NCBI RefSeq assembly: GCF_000011005.1
Contig: NC_013665.1
Coordinates: forward strand, 2,705,501-2,769,500
Length of the DNA: 64,000 nucleotides
Direction: 5' to 3'
Source: Methanocella paludicola SANAE
GTDB lineage: Archaea; Halobacteriota; Methanocellia; Methanocellales; Methanocellaceae
Part shown: positions 16,686-24,403 of the stretch, piece after piece
Layout: every line of letters begins with the position of its first letter
Numbering within the stretch: position 1 is the first letter of the stretch
Notes under the pieces: generated by a model
The model's input: only the letters and a program-made list of their open reading frames with translations
Databases searched by the model: none
What the model was told of the DNA's origin: nothing
Made by a program: the position numbers and the translations under genes

Positions 16686-16747
16686 TATATCCCACATTCG
16701 CTTAGTGGGTAACCTTTATTGCCTTTAATGGCATATAGCATTGCCAA

Positions 16748-17551
16748 TTGGAGGGTTTAATCATACAAAAGAAAACAATTTTGATCAGCGTAATTGCTAT
16801 AGTAATTATCGTCAGCGCCCTGAGCGGCTGCCTGGGCTCGTCCGGCACCACCCAGACCTCGACGCCGACGGCGACCGCGACGGGCACGCCATCCCTGGCC
16901 GCCGGGTCCGGCGACAAGATCACCGTGACCCAGTCCGGTAACACGATGACCATCAAGGGCGGAGTGGCCAACAAGGTCGTCTCCGAAAAGTTCCCGATGG
17001 ATGCGGATGCCTGGTACATGATCACGTACGAGTACAATGGGCCCGAGTGGAGCAACTTCATCACCATGATATCCACCCCCGAGTACATCGCGAACGACGA
17101 GGCGATCGGAGGATTGCTGCCGATGCTGCTCGAGCCCGGAAAGGGCACCATCATCAAGGAGAAGGGCGTCTACAAGTCCACGGATTACCAGCTTTTGGCG
17201 GATACGTGCGGCGGCCCATGGACCGTTACCATTGTGAAGAACCCGGCGCCGGCGGCGTCAGGGCAGGCCAGCTTCAGCCACAAGGCGGCGGACTCGACCA
17301 ACTCGATCTCCCCGTACTTCCACCTGAACAAGGGCTCGGCCACGTTCACCGTGAACCAGCAGCTCCCGGGCCAGTACTCGGTGGCGGCGGACGTCCAGCT
17401 GTATAATGCCGACACGGGCGAGTGGGCCGCGGACATCACGCACAACGATAACACGGCGACCATCACCCGCACCGTGGACATAGAGGCCGACGGCAACTAC
17501 ATCATGGGCGTGACCTGCGGCGGCGACTGGCAGATATCGTTCACGCAGTAA
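16748..17551 (+). CDS. Secreted lipoprotein with two beta-rich domains, unknown function
   Basis: About 262-267 residues. A lysine pair and a hydrophobic stretch lead to a lipobox ending LSGC, then a Ser/Thr/Pro linker, so the mature protein should be lipid-anchored outside the cell. Two beta-rich halves each end in a Trp-containing strand (GGPWTVTI and GGDWQISF). The start is odd: GGAGGG at 16750-16755 is an evident ribosome binding site, but it overlaps the only TTG (16748), and the codons at the proper distance are ATC (16760) and ATA (16763). The ATA start would give QKKTILIS as the signal-peptide beginning. It resembles the next gene in layout and may be its paralogue. Function is unknown. 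Confidence 0.75.
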   Translation: MEGLIIQKKTILISVIAIVIIVSALSGCLGSSGTTQTSTPTATATGTPSLAAGSGDKITVTQSGNTMTIKGGVANKVVSEKFPMDADAWYMITYEYNGPEWSNFITMISTPEYIANDEAIGGLLPMLLEPGKGTIIKEKGVYKSTDYQLLADTCGGPWTVTIVKNPAPAASGQASFSHKAADSTNSISPYFHLNKGSATFTVNQQLPGQYSVAADVQLYNADTGEWAADITHNDNTATITRTVDIEADGNYIMGVTCGGDWQISFTQ

Positions 17552-17558
17552 ACGGCAT

Positions 17559-17592
17559 GCCATGGCTTCCTTGCCATGGCCCTCTTTTTTTA
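17559..17592 (+). terminator. Terminator after the first lipoprotein gene
   Basis: GCCATGGC (17559-17566) and GCCATGGC (17573-17580) form a perfect 8 bp stem with the loop TTCCTT, followed by CCTC and eight T residues. Confidence 0.75.
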
Positions 17593-17634
17593 ACACAAAA
17601 ATTTATAGGCTATCGGTGCCTTGTATGGCACATC

Positions 17635-18402
17635 ATGAAGCCAGCCCCGGCCGTAGTTTTACTTATTGTCATTCTCGCCGCGACGATGAGCGGGTGTTTC
17701 GGCACCGAGCGCAAGATCACTAACACAGTGCCCCCGGCCACGCCTGAGCCGACGGCCACCCCGGAGCCGACTGCAACGCCAAAGCCGACCACCACGGCAG
17801 TACAGCCCAAGGTGACCACCGTGGGCGATACTACCTCGATAGCGGGCGCCATGGCCGGCGTGGCGAGGGACTTCAGGCTGAAGCAGGGCGTATACGTCGT
17901 CACCTGGTCGGGCTCGGGCACGCAGCTAAGCCTGTCGCTGGCCGACCTCAACGGTAACACGGTATCGGACCTGTCGAACGGCAAGACGTCCGGCAGCCGG
18001 CTGCTGGCCGTGGACGGCAGCTCTTTTTACGCGGGCAACTACAGCCTGATGGCCACGTCTGACGGCGAGTGGTCCGTCACCATCAAGAGGCCGGACACGC
18101 CATCTGCAAGCTCGCTCCCGGTGACGATGTCGGGCGGAGAGTCAGAAGGCGCGGTCTCTGCGCCGTTCAAGGCCCATAAGGGATATATCAAGATCGGCTA
18201 TACGTTCACCCGCACCCCGTATGACTCCGGATACGTGTATATTTACGACGTCCTGACGGGCGAGTCGTTCTATATCAGGCCCATGACACCGGGCTCCCAG
18301 CTCGGCCAGTCCATGGCGGACGTGCCGGCCGAGGGCGTCTACATCGCTCAGGCCACGATGCCCCCGGGCTCCTCGTACGGCGAGATCACGATAAGCCAGT
18401 GA
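17635..18402 (+). CDS. Secreted lipoprotein with Pro/Thr-rich linker and two beta domains
   Basis: 255 residues from the ATG at 17635; upstream in-frame codons read through the preceding terminator and are rejected. The N-terminus is a lipoprotein signal ending in MSGC, then a TPEPTATPEPTATPKPT linker and two beta-rich halves ending in GEWSVTIKRP and YGEITISQ. The layout matches the upstream lipoprotein, so the pair probably arose by duplication. A TATA-like TTTATAGG lies at about 17602-17609, giving a short leader. No catalytic motif is visible; a surface or sensor role is a guess. It converges on the flavoprotein gene. Confidence 0.75.
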   Translation: MKPAPAVVLLIVILAATMSGCFGTERKITNTVPPATPEPTATPEPTATPKPTTTAVQPKVTTVGDTTSIAGAMAGVARDFRLKQGVYVVTWSGSGTQLSLSLADLNGNTVSDLSNGKTSGSRLLAVDGSSFYAGNYSLMATSDGEWSVTIKRPDTPSASSLPVTMSGGESEGAVSAPFKAHKGYIKIGYTFTRTPYDSGYVYIYDVLTGESFYIRPMTPGSQLGQSMADVPAEGVYIAQATMPPGSSYGEITISQ

Positions 18403-18425
18403 GCCTACAACGAAGAAAAAAAGAA

Positions 18426-19097
18426 TTATGCCTTAAGCCAGCCCTTTTCTACCCAGTGCTGGTAGTTGTGGGCCCAGTTCTCCTTATTGTACTTGACGCT
18501 CTGGCTGAAATTCTTGCGCCATTCCTTATGGGCTGCCTCCTGCTCCGGGTAGTGGCGCTTTTCCTTTATTGCCGCGACCATGTCCATGCCCAGGGCGTGA
18601 GCCTTCTTGATCCCTGCGTCCATCCCCTGGGGCCCCTGGGCCGCCAGGAAGCTGGCGCTGCCGACCACCAGGCCGCCGGACTTGTTGATGAAGGCGTTCA
18701 TGACGGCGAGCACCTTCTCATCGCCCCCGCCGCCCGCCGTGGTCAGCGTGACGCCGTACTTGCCGTCCATTAGCTGCTCGTGGATGAAGTTGGCGCTCCG
18801 GTCCAATAGCGTCTTGAGCTGGGCGGTGACGCCGTCGATGTAGTTGGGGCTGCTCAGGATGATGCCGTCGGCTGCGAGCAGCTTTTCTTTTATTCCGGCG
18901 TACTCGTCCTTCTGCGCGCACTCGCCGACCTTATAGCAGTTAACGCAGCCCTTACAGTAGTTTACCTTTTTCCGGGCGACGTCGATGATCTCGGTCTCGG
19001 CGCCGGCCTCGCGGGCCCCCTCCAGGGCCGCGTTCACGAGCCTGAGCGTCAGGCTGTTCTTGCCCTTCGGGCTGCTGGTGATCGCGATGATCTTCAT
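18426..19097 (-). CDS. Iron-sulfur flavoprotein (NADPH-dependent FMN reductase fold)
   Basis: 223 residues. A flavodoxin-like N-terminus with the phosphate-binding ITSSPKGKNSLT loop is followed by the compact cysteine motif CKGCVNCYKVGEC (CX2CX2CX5C), characteristic of the methanogen Isf family, which binds [4Fe-4S] next to FMN. Further flavin contacts are likely at SSPNYIDGVTAQLKTLLDR and TTAGGGGDE. Relatives transfer electrons from ferredoxin to O2 or H2O2 and protect against oxidants; the exact substrate here is not known. It is a single gene with its own short upstream spacer, divergent from the TctA-like permease. Confidence 0.88.
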   Translation of the reverse strand: MKIIAITSSPKGKNSLTLRLVNAALEGAREAGAETEIIDVARKKVNYCKGCVNCYKVGECAQKDEYAGIKEKLLAADGIILSSPNYIDGVTAQLKTLLDRSANFIHEQLMDGKYGVTLTTAGGGGDEKVLAVMNAFINKSGGLVVGSASFLAAQGPQGMDAGIKKAHALGMDMVAAIKEKRHYPEQEAAHKEWRKNFSQSVKYNKENWAHNYQHWVEKGWLKA

Positions 19098-19185
19098 ATT
19101 ATGAAAGGTTGGCCCGCGGCCTGATATATTTTCGTATGAAGGAGCGTACCACTAATTTTTAATATTTTGAAAATAAGTCTTTATT

Positions 19186-20469
19186 GTGCTTGAGCTTTCG
19201 CTGTTATTATTAGCATCGTCGGTGCTCGCCGGCATCGCGGTGGGCGCTGTGGCAGGGCTGCTCCCGGGGGTGCATGTTAACAACACGTCGGCGATCCTGC
19301 TGGGCCTTGCCCCTGCGCTGGCGGCCCTGGGCGTGCCGGCCCTCTACGTGGCCGTGATGATCGTTGCCAGCACCGTCTCCCAGAGCTTCCTGGACATCGT
19401 GCCCTCAATATTCCTGGGGGCTCCCGACGAGGCCACGGTCATGGCGGTGCTCCCCGGCCACCGGATGCTGCTCGAGGGCAGGGGCGTAGAGGCTGTCCGC
19501 CTTTCGGCCATGGGCAGCGGCCTGGCCATCGGCGTGTCGCTATTGCTCATGGCGCCGCTCTCGCTCTTCTTCAGGCACTTCAACGGCCCCATACAGGACT
19601 ACATGGGCCTCATCCTTATCGCGATATCTGGGCTGGTGATCCTATCGAATAAAGGTACGGGGCCGTTCGCGGGGGCTCCTGAAAGGCTGAAGGCCGTCGC
19701 CTGGGCAGCCGCCATATTCCTGGCTTGCGGTTTCCTCGGCCTGGCGGCGTTCGGCGCCGAGGGGCTGCTCTCCCCTCTCATACACATCGCCGCGCCCGAG
19801 ATGCTCCTGCCGCTCCTGTCGGGGCTGTTCGGCGCTCCGACGCTTCTCCTCAGCCTGCGCTCCACGCCGATCATGCCTCCCCAGTACAAGAGCACGCTAT
19901 CGCTGCCGGCCGGGGATGTCCTGAGGGGAGCGGCCGCGGGCACGGCTGCAGGCGCCCTGGTATCCTGGTTCCCGGCGGTGAGCACTGGAGTGGCGACCAC
20001 CATAACCGGCATGTTCTCGAAAAAGAGCGAGGCCGACGACAGGAAGTACCTCGTTTCCGTCTCTGGCGTGAATACGGCCAACGCCGTCTTCTCGCTGGTG
20101 GCCCTGTACGTCATCGGCCACCCCAGGAGCGGCGCTGTAGCGGCCGCCCAGGCGGTCATCGGAGCCATCGACTTTCGGACGTTCATGCTGCTGGCATTCG
20201 CCATGTGCCTTGCGGGGGCGCTGTCGTACCCGGTAACGATGCTAGCAGGCGGCGTCGCCGCCGCAGTGTTCGCGAAAATTAACTACGGCCTGCTCAACAC
20301 CACGGTACTGGCATTCCTTGGGGCAATGAGCCTGACAATGACGGGATTCCTGGGGTTCGCGGTCTTTGTGCTGGCGGCAATGCTCGGGCTGGCGCCCCAC
20401 CTGGTTAACGTGAGGAAGACGTGCCTGATGGGGGTGCTCCTCGTTCCCTGCATCCTCTATTTTATCTGA
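19186..20469 (+). CDS. TctA-like (DUF112) membrane permease
   Basis: 427 residues, nearly all hydrophobic with about ten predicted membrane segments. The N-terminal GLLPGVHVNNTSAILLG resembles the glycine-rich signature of tripartite tricarboxylate transporter large subunits (TctA family), and a second similar GAPTLLLS/ALVSWFPAVSTGVATTI stretch occurs in the second half, suggesting an internal repeat. Archaeal members usually lack the TctB and TctC partners, as here, so the substrate is unknown. The start is GTG at 19186, with no strong ribosome binding site. Confidence 0.75.
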   Translation: MLELSLLLLASSVLAGIAVGAVAGLLPGVHVNNTSAILLGLAPALAALGVPALYVAVMIVASTVSQSFLDIVPSIFLGAPDEATVMAVLPGHRMLLEGRGVEAVRLSAMGSGLAIGVSLLLMAPLSLFFRHFNGPIQDYMGLILIAISGLVILSNKGTGPFAGAPERLKAVAWAAAIFLACGFLGLAAFGAEGLLSPLIHIAAPEMLLPLLSGLFGAPTLLLSLRSTPIMPPQYKSTLSLPAGDVLRGAAAGTAAGALVSWFPAVSTGVATTITGMFSKKSEADDRKYLVSVSGVNTANAVFSLVALYVIGHPRSGAVAAAQAVIGAIDFRTFMLLAFAMCLAGALSYPVTMLAGGVAAAVFAKINYGLLNTTVLAFLGAMSLTMTGFLGFAVFVLAAMLGLAPHLVNVRKTCLMGVLLVPCILYFI

Positions 20470-20521
20470 GGCCGCGTCTAAAGGCTTATATCCTCCGTCG
20501 TGTTATTAAGTTCGATAATAC

Positions 20522-21379
20522 ATGGTACGAATAGCGCTGCCCAACAAAGGAAGGATATACGAGCCGATCATGGACCTGTTCGAGCGGGCGGGGCTGCATG
20601 TCGTGGACCACTCTTCGCGGAGCCTTTTCGCGAAGACCGTGGACGATGATATCTCGCTTTTGTTCGCCCGGGCGAGGGACATTCCCGAGTACGTGGAGAA
20701 CGGCGCCGCTGACCTGGGCATCACCGGCGAGGACTTCATCCGTGAGTCAGGGGCGAGCGTCGAGACGCTCCTCGACATAGGCATCGGCAAGGCCGACCTG
20801 GTGCTGGCAGTGCCGGACGAGTCGGGCATCGGCCGGGCGGAGCAGCTTGCCGGAAAGAAGATCGCCACCGAGTTCCCCGAAGTGACCGGGAAATTTTTCG
20901 AGTCAAAGGGCATCAAGGTGCACGTCGTCGAGGTCTCGGGGGCCACCGAGGTCACGCCCCATATCGGGGTCGCCGACGCGATAGTGGACCTGACGTCCAG
21001 CGGCACCACGCTGTCCATGAACCATCTGGTAGTCATCGAGCACGTGCTGCGCACCTCGCAGCGGCTCATCGCGAGCAGGGAGAGCCTGGAGAGGCACCCG
21101 AAGAAGGTCTCCGAGATCAAGCTGGCGCTGGAGAGCGTCATCGAGGCCAAAGGCAAGCGCTACTTAATGATGAACGTTCCCGCGACCTCGCTGGAAGAAG
21201 TGAAGAAGAAGCTCCCCGGCCTTTCGGGCCCGACGGTGATGAAGGTCGAGTCAAACTCGCCCATGTGCGCGGTCCACGCGGTCGTCCCGGAGAGGGAGAT
21301 CTACAAGGTCGTCAACGAGCTGAAGAGCGTAGGCGCGCGGGACATCCTCATCGTGCCCATCGAGCGCATCGTTCGCTAA
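20522..21379 (+). CDS. hisG: ATP phosphoribosyltransferase, long form
   Basis: 285 residues. The N-terminal IALPNKGRIYEP, the central ADLGITGEDF and the PRPP-binding GATEVTPHIGVADAIVDLTSSGTTL region identify HisG. The length and a C-terminal ACT-like domain (about 215-285, ending GARDILIVPIERIV) mark the long form, which is feedback-inhibited by histidine and needs no HisZ. It catalyses the first step of histidine synthesis. The GGGP synthase gene follows after 10 bases with a GGAGG ribosome binding site, so the two are likely co-transcribed although their pathways differ. Confidence 0.96.
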   Translation: MVRIALPNKGRIYEPIMDLFERAGLHVVDHSSRSLFAKTVDDDISLLFARARDIPEYVENGAADLGITGEDFIRESGASVETLLDIGIGKADLVLAVPDESGIGRAEQLAGKKIATEFPEVTGKFFESKGIKVHVVEVSGATEVTPHIGVADAIVDLTSSGTTLSMNHLVVIEHVLRTSQRLIASRESLERHPKKVSEIKLALESVIEAKGKRYLMMNVPATSLEEVKKKLPGLSGPTVMKVESNSPMCAVHAVVPEREIYKVVNELKSVGARDILIVPIERIVR

Positions 21380-21389
21380 AAGGAGGATC

Positions 21390-22067
21390 ATGATCGACTG
21401 GAAGAAGTGGAGGCACGTGACCAAGCTGGACCCGGATAAGCCCATCACGCCGAAGGCGGTGGCGGAGATAGTGGACTCCGGGACGGACGCCATCATGGTC
21501 TCCGGCACGCAGAACATCACGAAGGAGAACGTCGCCCGCCTGGCTGAAATGCTCAAGGACTACAGTATCCCTAAAGTGCTGGAGCCCTCGGGCACGGACG
21601 GCCTGCGGGACGATATGGACCTGCTCTTCGTGCCCTCCGTGCTGAACACCGACGTGGCCTTCTGGTTCATGGGCGCCCACAAGATATGGGTACAGCACTT
21701 CGACATCGACTGGGACAGGGTCGTGCCCGAGGCGTACATCGTATTAAACCCCAGGTCCGCCGTGGCCATCGTCACGAAGGCGAAGACAGAGATAACGCCG
21801 CGCGAGGCGGCCGCCTACGCGGAGTGCGCGGACCGGTTCTTCCACTTCCCCGTCGTGTACGTCGAGTACAGCGGCACGTTTGGCGAGCCTTCGCTGGTAA
21901 AAAGCGTCAAGGAGAGGCTGCACGATGCCCGGCTGTTCTATGGCGGGGGCATCAACTCCCGGGAAAAGGCGGAGGAGATGGCGCAGCACGCTGACACCAT
22001 CGTAGTGGGGAACGCCGTATACGAGTCGGGCGGAATTGAGAAGCTCAAGGAAACCATTGTAAGATAA
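21390..22067 (+). CDS. Geranylgeranylglyceryl phosphate synthase
   Basis: 225 residues of the PcrB/GGGPS TIM-barrel family. Typical motifs are HVTKLDPDKP at the N-terminus, TDAIMVSGTQNIT, KVLEPSGTDGL, VVYVEYSGTFG and the C-terminal phosphate-binding LFYGGGI and TIVVGNAVYE. The enzyme joins geranylgeranyl diphosphate to sn-glycerol 1-phosphate, the first committed step of archaeal membrane ether lipids. A GGAGG site lies just before the ATG at 21390. The UbiA prenyltransferase about 0.7 kb downstream on the other strand is a good candidate for the next step. Confidence 0.95.
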   Translation: MIDWKKWRHVTKLDPDKPITPKAVAEIVDSGTDAIMVSGTQNITKENVARLAEMLKDYSIPKVLEPSGTDGLRDDMDLLFVPSVLNTDVAFWFMGAHKIWVQHFDIDWDRVVPEAYIVLNPRSAVAIVTKAKTEITPREAAAYAECADRFFHFPVVYVEYSGTFGEPSLVKSVKERLHDARLFYGGGINSREKAEEMAQHADTIVVGNAVYESGGIEKLKETIVR

Positions 22068-22075
22068 ACACTTTT

Positions 22076-22738
22076 TTATTTATAGAGTCGCAGCCGGTAA
22101 GTAAAAAGCCGGTAATCGATGTCGTACTTTTTGAACCTTGAGCCCGAGGCCAGCTCGCCCAGGGACTTCTCGTCGTAGAAGTGCTCGGTGAACGTGTGCA
22201 GGTGCATGAACGTGGGGGCGAAGAAGCCGTATCGCCGTTTCAGGTCCTCCCATACCAGCGGGTTGACCTTTTTAGGGATGTCATAGATCCAGGCCTCGCC
22301 GCCTTCTCTCAGGACGCGGTATAACTCATCGAGGGCCTTACCGGGCTCCCTCCAGTGGTGGAACGAGAGGGTGCTTATCGCCAGGTCGAACTCCCGGTCC
22401 CCGAAAGGCAGGTCGTCGGCGCTGCCCGCCCTGAAGTCGACGTTAGTGACGCCCCTCTTCGCGGCCAGGGCCGGGGCGATCTTCACCATGTCCGCAGAGA
22501 GGTCCAGGCCCGTGACGTGGACGTACTTGTTCTTAGATGCTATGGCGATGGGCAGCCTCCCGGGGCCTGTGCCCACGTCAAGGATGCGGCCGGCGGGCAG
22601 GCGCTCCAGCACCTGGGCGGCGACGCTATCGTAATAGTCCCTGACCATGCGGGACGACGTGATCCAGGAGTAAAGCCTCGACAGCGGGAAAGGTATGGCC
22701 TCGGGCTCGATACGGCCTATGAGGTCGTGCAGCGACAT
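22076..22738 (-). CDS. Class I SAM-dependent methyltransferase
   Basis: 220 residues from the ATG at 22738 (MSLHDLIG); an earlier start at 22768 would put translation over the probable TATA region. Motif I is ILDVGTGPGRLPIAIA, followed by an acidic residue at the end of strand 2 (VTGLDLSADM), a GSADDLPFGDREFDLAIS motif and SFHHWREPGKALDELYRVLREGG, typical of UbiE/COQ5-like and Methyltransf_11 enzymes. The substrate is unknown. It lies between the lipid genes GGGPS and UbiA, so a lipid or quinone-like substrate is possible but unproven. It converges on GGGPS with 8 bases between stops. Confidence 0.88.
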   Translation of the reverse strand: MSLHDLIGRIEPEAIPFPLSRLYSWITSSRMVRDYYDSVAAQVLERLPAGRILDVGTGPGRLPIAIASKNKYVHVTGLDLSADMVKIAPALAAKRGVTNVDFRAGSADDLPFGDREFDLAISTLSFHHWREPGKALDELYRVLREGGEAWIYDIPKKVNPLVWEDLKRRYGFFAPTFMHLHTFTEHFYDEKSLGELASGSRFKKYDIDYRLFTYRLRLYK

Positions 22739-22777
22739 GGCATTTACCGCGTATGGCGGGCGCCGCAATAAAAGTTA

Positions 22778-23662
22778 TCAGAGCAAAGCCGTGAGCAGCA
22801 CGCCCAGGAGCGCGATCGCCATCGAGGCGAGCGTGGTCTTACGGGCTTTCCCTATGGTCCTGACGTCGTGGCTCTTCAGGAGCGTGTAGCACACGTAGGC
22901 AAGGATGGCCACCGAAACGAGGGCAGAGGCGCCGTAGACGGGGCTCATGTAGAACTTCGTGTTCTGCATTAAAAGGGGCAGGGGCGACAGGAGCATGCCC
23001 AAAACATAGAGCGCCACGGCCATGTATTTGGCCCGGTCGGGGCCCCAGGTGCGCGCCACGGTCCGGACGTCACGGAGGGCGTCGCCCTCCATGTCCATGA
23101 TCCCCTTCATGATCTCCCGGCCCAGCCCGACCACGAACGCGATGGCCGCGATGGCGTACAGGGCGAGGTTGTTATTGGCGAAGAGCATGCTGCCGAATAT
23201 GAAGGGGGCAGCCATTGTGAAACTGATATAGACGTTACCCCAGATGCCGTACTCCTTGAGCCTGGCGTTATAGAGCGCGCCGAAGAGGACGAGGAATATG
23301 AGCGCCAGGACCGCGCCCATGCTGCCGGTGAAGTACATGGCCACGACGCTCAGCAGGGACGTCGCAATAGCGATCCACAGGGCCTCGGCCTTCGAGACGT
23401 CCCCTCTCACGATGGGCCTGTCCGTCCGGTTATTTTTGATGTCCACTTCGACGTCGAAGTAGTCGTTAAGGGCGAAAGCGCCCATTTCAGCCAGCACGGC
23501 GCCGGCGACGCCCGCGGCCGCGATGGCCGGGTCGGGCACGCCCCCTTTGCCTATGGCGAGGGCGATGAGCACGCCCAGCCCGTAGATGAAGCCGTGTTCC
23601 AGCCTCGTCAATTCCCAGATAGCTTTTAGTCTGATGACTATTCGAGCGAGCTTGTTCGCCAT
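22778..23662 (-). CDS. UbiA-family prenyltransferase, likely digeranylgeranylglyceryl phosphate synthase
   Basis: 294 residues from the ATG at 23662 (MANKLAR). About nine hydrophobic segments and both Asp-rich motifs of UbiA enzymes are present: NDYFDVEVD near residue 70 and DMEGDALRD near residue 185, which bind Mg-diphosphate. The nearby GGGP synthase makes DGGGP synthase, the second prenyl transfer of archaeal lipid synthesis, the best guess; other UbiA roles cannot be excluded. The methyltransferase gene starts 39 bases after its stop on the same strand. Confidence 0.85.
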   Translation of the reverse strand: MANKLARIVIRLKAIWELTRLEHGFIYGLGVLIALAIGKGGVPDPAIAAAGVAGAVLAEMGAFALNDYFDVEVDIKNNRTDRPIVRGDVSKAEALWIAIATSLLSVVAMYFTGSMGAVLALIFLVLFGALYNARLKEYGIWGNVYISFTMAAPFIFGSMLFANNNLALYAIAAIAFVVGLGREIMKGIMDMEGDALRDVRTVARTWGPDRAKYMAVALYVLGMLLSPLPLLMQNTKFYMSPVYGASALVSVAILAYVCYTLLKSHDVRTIGKARKTTLASMAIALLGVLLTALL

Positions 23663-23718
23663 AAACGTCCCCGGCAAATATTAAAGCTAAATCACGCCAA
23701 TCCTATAAACGATTTTCC

Positions 23719-24231
23719 ATGGTCCCGCTGTACGTGTACCACGCCCGCCAGGACGACCCGAAGAAGTGCTCGGCCCGCCGGATGCAGAAGTTCGGCCTGG
23801 CGACGGTATACGAGGCGGTGGATAAGCTGCCCAGGGGGGCGGTCTTGATGAGCCCGCTGGCGGAGAAGGCCATCTCGAGGGCCGACCTGCCTTATGCCCG
23901 GAGGGGCATCGTCGTGCTCGACTGCACCTGGGAGGAAGTGGAGCGCATATTCCCGAAGCTCAACTCCAGGCGGATGGAGGAGCGGGCGCTTCCTTATTTA
24001 TTGGCTTCGAACCCCGTGAACTATGGTAAACCCTTTATGCTCAACAGCGCCGAGGCCTTCGTCGCAGCGCTGTATATCCTGGGGTGCGAGGAGCAAGCCC
24101 GCGAGGTGGCGGACAGGTTCAAGTGGGGGGAGACATTCCTCGCCCTGAACAGAGAGCCCCTCGACGCATACGCCTCAGCAAAAGATTCGGCAGAGGTCAT
24201 CGCCGTCCAGAAAGATTTCATGCCTGGGTAA
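23719..24231 (+). CDS. tsr3: 16S rRNA aminocarboxypropyltransferase Tsr3 (DUF367)
   Basis: 170 residues, the usual archaeal length. Family features: CSARRMQKFG near the N-terminus, GAVLMSPLAEKAISRAD, the strongly conserved VVLDCTWEEVERIF, RALPYLLASNPVNYGKP and a helix with EAFVAALYILGCEEQA. Tsr3 transfers the aminocarboxypropyl group of SAM to a hypermodified uridine in the small-subunit rRNA. The ATG at 23719 lies just after a spacer shared with the divergent UbiA gene. Confidence 0.93.
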   Translation: MVPLYVYHARQDDPKKCSARRMQKFGLATVYEAVDKLPRGAVLMSPLAEKAISRADLPYARRGIVVLDCTWEEVERIFPKLNSRRMEERALPYLLASNPVNYGKPFMLNSAEAFVAALYILGCEEQAREVADRFKWGETFLALNREPLDAYASAKDSAEVIAVQKDFMPG

Positions 24232-24403
24232 CATTTAAGGCCTGACCGTCCTTATAGTACAATTAACAAGCCTTAGCTTAAGAAAGGATCCGCAAGGGGG
24301 GCGCGGAGACAGCGATGTACGGTCGGGTATGCGTATCAAACACATGTCACGGTAGCGACACTAATTTTTGGCGTCTGGAGCCTACGGGCCGGAGGTATGG
24401 CAC

